From Prevotella sp. UBA6429 (GTDB lineage Bacteria; Bacteroidota; Bacteroidia; Bacteroidales; Bacteroidaceae), in contig DJOV01000108.1 in assembly GCA_002437285.1 (NCBI GenBank), forward strand, positions 4,676 through 15,638: a stretch of DNA of 10,963 bases, read 5' to 3'. This document shows positions 7,913 through 10,963 of the stretch, in pieces. The notes below the pieces were generated by a model. The model had not been told where the DNA came from. It saw only the letters and a list, made by a program, of their open reading frames with translations, and ran no database searches. The position numbers and the translations under genes were made by a program. The number at the start of each line of letters is the position of its first letter. The first letter of the stretch is position 1.

Positions 7913-9247
7913 TCACTTTCCTGCTTTTCTGTTTTGCTTAAACTCACGTATGCCCTCGTTGACGTCCATCTTCTTCCCATTCTTGAAGGCTATGATGAAC
8001 GCCTCGGGAAACTTGTCCACAATCTGCTTGCGCAAGCGGTAAATCTCGTTGTAATCGTTACTGGCGCCATAGGTATACTTCTTGTGTTGCCCGTCAACGT
8101 AATAGCCGCATCCCGTGAGTCCTTTCAGATGAGGGTCGTTGGCTTTGAGCACACTGTTGCTCACGAGTATCTGGATCTTGAACACGGGACGCGTCTCGTC
8201 CGTTGCCTTTTTGGTCGTGGGAGCAGGCTCCTTGCGGACAGAGGCTGTCTCCTTGCGGACAGTGACTGTCTCCTTGCGGACAGAGGCAGTCTCCTTGCGG
8301 GCTGGAACTGTCTCCCGGCGCGCCACGGCCGACTGGCGGCGAGGCGGATCGGCCACGGCCCTCTCGGCCGCCGGTCTCTTCTCGGCCCCTTTCACCTCGG
8401 CCACCGGTTCGAGCGGAGCTGTCTTGCGCACCTCAGCTCCCGAGCGATAAGGCACATCAATGGAGTTGTCGTACTTCTCCCTGTAACGCATGAAAGCATT
8501 GAAGAACCCTCGAGGGTACTGGTTGTAGCCCTCCTCGGTGTTCATGTAGTTTTCCTCATCGGGCGTGGAAATAAATCCCAACTCGAGCAAGATGGCCGGC
8601 ATCTTCGTCAGGCGCAGCACAGCCAGGTTGTTCTGGTGCGACCCGCCATCTTGCCTTCCCGTCGCCTTGCAAACCTCTTGCTGCATGAACCGCGAGAGCT
8701 TCACGCTTCGCTCCCGGTTTTGGTCAGCGATGATTTCCCCCATGATGTCAAGCTCGGGCGCGTTGCCGTTGAGGTTGGCATACACGGTCTTGTAGTTGTT
8801 CTCAAGGAAGATGACCGAATTCTCTCGCTTGGCCACATCGGCGTTGACCTTCAGTCCCTTGTCGCCCGTGGTCTCGCCCCGCCCCAGCGTGTAGCTCTGA
8901 AAGCCGTGGGCCGTGTGCACACCGTCAAGGGCATTGATGTGGATGGAGATGAAGAGGTCGGCGTTGTTGCGGTTGGCCACCTCGGCACGCTCATGCAGCG
9001 TGAGGTAGGTGTCGGTCTTACGCGTGTAGATGACTCTCACGTCGGGGCAGTTGTCCTCCACGAGTTTGCCAAAGGCCAGCGCATATTTCAGCGTGAGATT
9101 CTTTTCCTCAGATATGGCTCCCGGTGCCCCATGGTCCTTGCCACCATGCCCGGCATCGATGACAAGCGTGAACCGCTGGTTGGCCGCCGGCAGCGCCAAG
9201 GCCACAAGCAGAAACAGAAACAGGGAGAAATATCTATAAGTTTTCAT
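7913..9247 (-). CDS. Secreted zinc N-acetylmuramoyl-L-alanine amidase with SPOR-like domain
   Basis: This is a cell-wall hydrolase (Amidase_3) that cuts the bond between MurNAc and L-alanine in peptidoglycan, most likely in the periplasm during septum splitting. The 444 residues begin with a signal peptide (MKTYRYFSLFLFLLVALALPA). The catalytic domain (about 26-258) has the expected zinc and catalytic residues H34 (DAGHGG), E48 (EEKN), H103 (SIHINA) and E222 (LLELGF). A charged linker (about 268-350) carries heptad-like repeats of the form VRKETAS. The C-terminus (about 355-425, VFKIQILVSN to IIAFKNGKKM) resembles a SPOR domain, which binds denuded septal glycan. The frame remains open four codons upstream to a TTG, but ATG 9247 begins the signal peptide and is preferred. 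A promoter lies 20 bases upstream of the start, and the MCE gene follows in the same operon. The start codon overlaps the stop of the orphan Rhs tail (ATGA). Confidence 0.95.
   Translation of the reverse strand: MKTYRYFSLFLFLLVALALPAANQRFTLVIDAGHGGKDHGAPGAISEEKNLTLKYALAFGKLVEDNCPDVRVIYTRKTDTYLTLHERAEVANRNNADLFISIHINALDGVHTAHGFQSYTLGRGETTGDKGLKVNADVAKRENSVIFLENNYKTVYANLNGNAPELDIMGEIIADQNRERSVKLSRFMQQEVCKATGRQDGGSHQNNLAVLRLTKMPAILLELGFISTPDEENYMNTEEGYNQYPRGFFNAFMRYREKYDNSIDVPYRSGAEVRKTAPLEPVAEVKGAEKRPAAERAVADPPRRQSAVARRETVPARKETASVRKETVTVRKETASVRKEPAPTTKKATDETRPVFKIQILVSNSVLKANDPHLKGLTGCGYYVDGQHKKYTYGASNDYNEIYRLRKQIVDKFPEAFIIAFKNGKKMDVNEGIREFKQNRKAGK
8228..8311 (-). repeat. Four tandem 21-bp repeats in the amidase linker
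   Basis: Units at 8228-8248, 8249-8269, 8270-8290 and 8291-8311 each begin CTCCTTGCGG on the plus strand and end in a GT. A decayed fifth unit follows. The repeats stay in frame and encode seven-residue units (ARKETAS, VRKETVT, VRKETAS, VRKEPAP) of the charged linker between the catalytic and SPOR-like domains. The first three units differ by very few bases, so the array is probably recent and able to change length. Confidence 0.85.
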
Positions 9248-9266
9248 GACTTCATACAATATTTTG

Positions 9267-9299
9267 CAAAATTAAGCATTTTGTGGCAGAAAACCCAAA
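9267..9299 (-). promoter_or_regulatory. Bacteroidota-type promoter of the amidase-MCE operon
   Basis: On the minus strand TTTG (9299-9296) is followed after 21 bases by TAATTTTG (9274-9267), matching TTTG / TAnnTTTG with normal spacing. Transcription would begin near 9261, leaving a leader of only about 14 bases before ATG 9247. The whole promoter lies inside the open frame of the orphan Rhs tail. Confidence 0.75.
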
Positions 9300-9464
9300 C
9301 AACACCTCGCGTTTTATCATTTATTAAGTAACACTCTCGTAAAAAATCAGCATCTTCATCACTAAGAAACGGGGAGATACGGAATGCGACATCATACATA
9401 CGCCCACAGGCGAAGAATTTCACCTGCGGACGTATTTTTCTTAATTGTTTGATAGTTGGTCCCT

Positions 9465-9646
9465 GATGCGACATGTGGTTGTACATCATCATCTGGAAGG
9501 CGGTGGTCATGGCACCGTTGGCAAACTTGCCGCCGCCTATCTCCGAGACCACGCCTCCGAGGATGGCGGTTCCTGCCAGCAGCTGCGCGTCGGACAGTTG
9601 CGCGCCGTAGCCGTAGAGCAGCTCACCGCCGCCCGCCGACACAAGG
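9465..9646 (-). repeat. Rhs pretoxin repeat, copy B (orphan)
   Basis: This 182-base segment aligns with 10745-10923 in direct orientation. By eye I count about 16 mismatches plus one 3-base insertion (an extra ATC giving MMM instead of MM). A 56-base stretch (9515-9570) is identical to 10792-10847. The first 26 bases are also identical. Confidence 0.92.
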
Positions 9647-9691
9647 TGATGGCGATAAGAGGAAGCCTTTGAGGTGTTGTTCAAATGTATT

Positions 9692-10195
9692 TTACTGTGC
9701 TTTATACCGTTTTTCCCTTCTTTTCCTTGCGCGCTCCTCGTAATCAAACAACATGCTATCAAACAGTTTCACTTCATCTTCGGGCGCTTCCATATTGATT
9801 AAGTAGTCGATATGTTCTTGAATGAGATAGAACTCGCTATCAGAACGTATCTTTCCACGCTCCTTGATCTTTGCAATCCTCTCCCACCGCTTCTTATAGA
9901 GATCATCAAGACCCTTGCCACAGGCGGCAAGGAGACGCGCATTAAGAGTTGGGTAGTCGGAATCGCCTGGCTCAGGCAACGTCTCATTCTGATAACCATA
10001 ATACTTCTTTAACATTCGCAGATTTCCTTTTTGATAAAATTTAATGATTGCCATACGAATTTTTTCATACTCATGAAGCATTTTGGCTTTAAATTCACTG
10101 TTCACTATTTGTTCTCCATTGTCTTGCAAACTTCTGTTGCATAAGTAGTCATTGGTTATTAAACACCACTCTTTATAAAAATCGATTTCTTGCAT
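9692..10195 (-). CDS. Probable immunity protein for the Rhs GIY-YIG toxin
   Basis: The 167-residue protein belongs to no family I recognise. It has no signal peptide or membrane segment and so is probably cytoplasmic. It is predicted mostly helical and rich in Lys, Glu, Arg and Tyr, with an acidic stretch MEAPEDEVKLFD (135-146) and a strongly basic end (RARKRREKRYKAQ, 155-167). It begins 19 bases after the stop of the nuclease-tipped Rhs gene, on the same strand. That is the standard position for the cognate immunity gene, and the function is inferred from it. The ATG at 10195 follows an A/T-rich leader without a Shine-Dalgarno. The gene is visibly more AT-rich than the housekeeping genes, as is usual for transferred toxin-immunity cassettes. 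No terminator was found after it; the orphan module begins 45 bases downstream. Confidence 0.8.
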   Translation of the reverse strand: MQEIDFYKEWCLITNDYLCNRSLQDNGEQIVNSEFKAKMLHEYEKIRMAIIKFYQKGNLRMLKKYYGYQNETLPEPGDSDYPTLNARLLAACGKGLDDLYKKRWERIAKIKERGKIRSDSEFYLIQEHIDYLINMEAPEDEVKLFDSMLFDYEERARKRREKRYKAQ

Positions 10196-10214
10196 ATTTA
10201 CTATTTATTTATTA

Positions 10215-10963
10215 CTAATATCCTGTATAAGGAGCTATTTTACCAAATTCTTTATTGGAACTATCGTAATAAATACGTCCTCTTGGATTCCACCTAGCTA
10301 CGCCTCTAATATAATTTCCAACTTTTTTGCTTCCAATTCCCCCATAAAAATCTATTAGCTGTTGTTCCCTTCCTCTGATAGCATCTTTGGAATTTGACCA
10401 TTTATCTATCATCAAATTCGTGTATCCTTGTAATCGCCTAAAAGTATGGCTATAATATCTTCTGAGGGCAATCTTTAAAGGATCCCCTATCCCACTTGTC
10501 CTGCCAACATACACCTGCGATGTTTTTGGGTTGGTCATGACATAAGTCACATATATTTTTTGTTTATAATTGCGGACTGCATTAGTTACGACAACGGCAG
10601 CATCCACAACGACAGCACCGGCCACAATGGCAGTGCCGATCGCATCCCCTACAGGTACAGGCCCGTCCGCCACACTGCAGGCAAAAGCCAAAGGTAGCAC
10701 CTTGGCCGTATAACTCCCGCCGTCATCATCATCGTCATAAGCCGGATGCGACATGTGGTTGTACATCATCTGGAAGGCGGCGGTCATGGCGCCGTTGGCA
10801 AACTTGCCGCCGCCTATCTCCGAGACCACGCCTCCGAGGATGGCGGTGCCGGCCAGCATCTGTGCGTCGGACAGTTGCGCACCGTAGCTACCAAGCAGTT
10901 CCCCGCCGCCTGCCGACACCAGGCCTGTCATCAGCCCGTGCTCCCAGTGGCCGCCCTGCAAGG
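10215..10963 (-). CDS. Rhs/YD-repeat polymorphic toxin, C-terminal end with GIY-YIG-type nuclease (partial)
   Basis: The frame is open at the window edge, so only the last 249 or so codons are seen and the N-terminus and YD repeats are missing. Counted from the first clear Leu (10961), residues 13-72 are a pretoxin segment (LVSAGGGELL to GGKFANGAMTAAF to NHMSH) typical of Bacteroidota Rhs proteins. An Asp run (76-80) and a hydrophobic linker follow (about 87-128, Ala/Val-rich), possibly involved in membrane passage. Residues about 136-248 resemble a GIY-YIG nuclease: IYVTYVMTN, VYVGRTSG (150-157), RRYYSH (167-172), a conserved-looking GREQQLIDFYGG with the likely metal-binding Glu (E199), and N216. 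Such tips cleave nucleic acids in rival cells after delivery by type VI or related secretion; the delivery route is not visible here. The coding becomes AT-rich exactly where the nuclease domain begins. An immunity gene follows 19 bases downstream. Confidence 0.88.
   Translation of the reverse strand, partial: LQGGHWEHGLMTGLVSAGGGELLGSYGAQLSDAQMLAGTAILGGVVSEIGGGKFANGAMTAAFQMMYNHMSHPAYDDDDDGGSYTAKVLPLAFACSVADGPVPVGDAIGTAIVAGAVVVDAAVVVTNAVRNYKQKIYVTYVMTNPKTSQVYVGRTSGIGDPLKIALRRYYSHTFRRLQGYTNLMIDKWSNSKDAIRGREQQLIDFYGGIGSKKVGNYIRGVARWNPRGRIYYDSSNKEFGKIAPYTGY
10745..10923 (-). repeat. Rhs pretoxin repeat, copy A (in the full Rhs gene)
   Basis: This 179-base segment encodes LVSAGGGELL to NHMSH in the Rhs gene and is the direct-repeat partner of 9465-9646. 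Together the two copies flank the nuclease tip and the immunity gene. Recombination between them would remove both and attach the orphan tail. Confidence 0.92.

Larger units (their letters stand above)
9244..9646 (-). pseudogene. Orphan Rhs C-terminal module (pretoxin copy plus unrelated tail), no start codon
   Basis: The first part (9646-9465) is a second copy of the Rhs pretoxin segment (LVSAGGGELL to NHMSH), closely similar to that of the Rhs gene at 10745-10923. After NHMSH the sequence diverges completely into a 72-residue tail beginning QGPTIKQLRKIRPQVKFFACG and ending FAKYCMKS, which I do not recognise. No ATG precedes the repeat in frame. The open frame starts only at a TTG inside the immunity gene, and the first in-frame ATG is within GAMTTAF, so normal translation is unlikely. 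Such start-less tips behind a Rhs or CdiA gene are known as orphan toxin modules that can be recombined onto the full-length gene. No immunity gene follows: the frame ends in TGA at 9244-9246, overlapping the amidase ATG. The last 15 or so codons coincide with the amidase promoter, so the original toxin end was probably lost. Confidence 0.8.

Noticed and set aside
9248..9259. A TTG start four codons upstream for the amidase
   Set aside because: The ATG at 9247 begins directly with a standard signal peptide, and the TTG would leave almost no leader after the predicted transcription start.
7934..9331. A 465-codon open frame on the plus strand, antisense to the amidase
   Set aside because: It is a shadow of GC-rich coding on the opposite strand. 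The amidase has all its catalytic motifs and a signal peptide, while the antisense translation is low-complexity His/Leu/Arg-rich with no domain.

Overview
The window comes from a bacterium of the phylum Bacteroidota, most likely order Bacteroidales and tentatively a Prevotella-type genome. The support is the protein style of DnaA, ClpB, the MCE protein and the amidase-SPOR protein, a Rhs tip with the GGKFANGAMTAAF pretoxin motif, and two well-spaced promoters of the Bacteroidota type (TTTG, 20-21 bases, TAnnTTTG). Every gene I can support lies on the minus strand, so transcription runs from high to low coordinates.

Region 1 (about 9.2-10.96 kb) is a polymorphic-toxin locus. It holds the C-terminal end of a Rhs/YD-repeat protein cut by the window edge and tipped with a GIY-YIG-type nuclease domain, then a likely cognate immunity gene 19 bases downstream. 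After that comes a second, start-less copy of the Rhs pretoxin segment joined to an unrelated tail. This is the classic 'orphan tip' arrangement that allows the toxin end to be replaced by recombination. The orphan tail runs directly into the start codon of the next gene and has no immunity gene of its own.

Region 2 (6.95-9.25 kb) is a two-gene cell-envelope operon: a secreted zinc N-acetylmuramoyl-L-alanine amidase with a repeat-rich linker and a C-terminal SPOR-like domain, then an MCE/MlaD-type lipid-transport protein with one N-terminal membrane anchor. Its promoter lies inside the orphan toxin tail.

Region 3 (2.29-6.95 kb) is housekeeping: a non-coding stretch with the dnaA promoter, dnaA (replication initiator), a strong intrinsic terminator, clpB (disaggregase) and a second strong terminator. 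Region 4 (0.06-2.2 kb) is a separately transcribed OPT-family transporter.

No RNA gene, CRISPR array or insertion sequence was seen. The most interesting part is the Rhs toxin, immunity and orphan-tip module at the right edge. Its general architecture is known, but the orphan tail and the immunity protein belong to no family I recognise.
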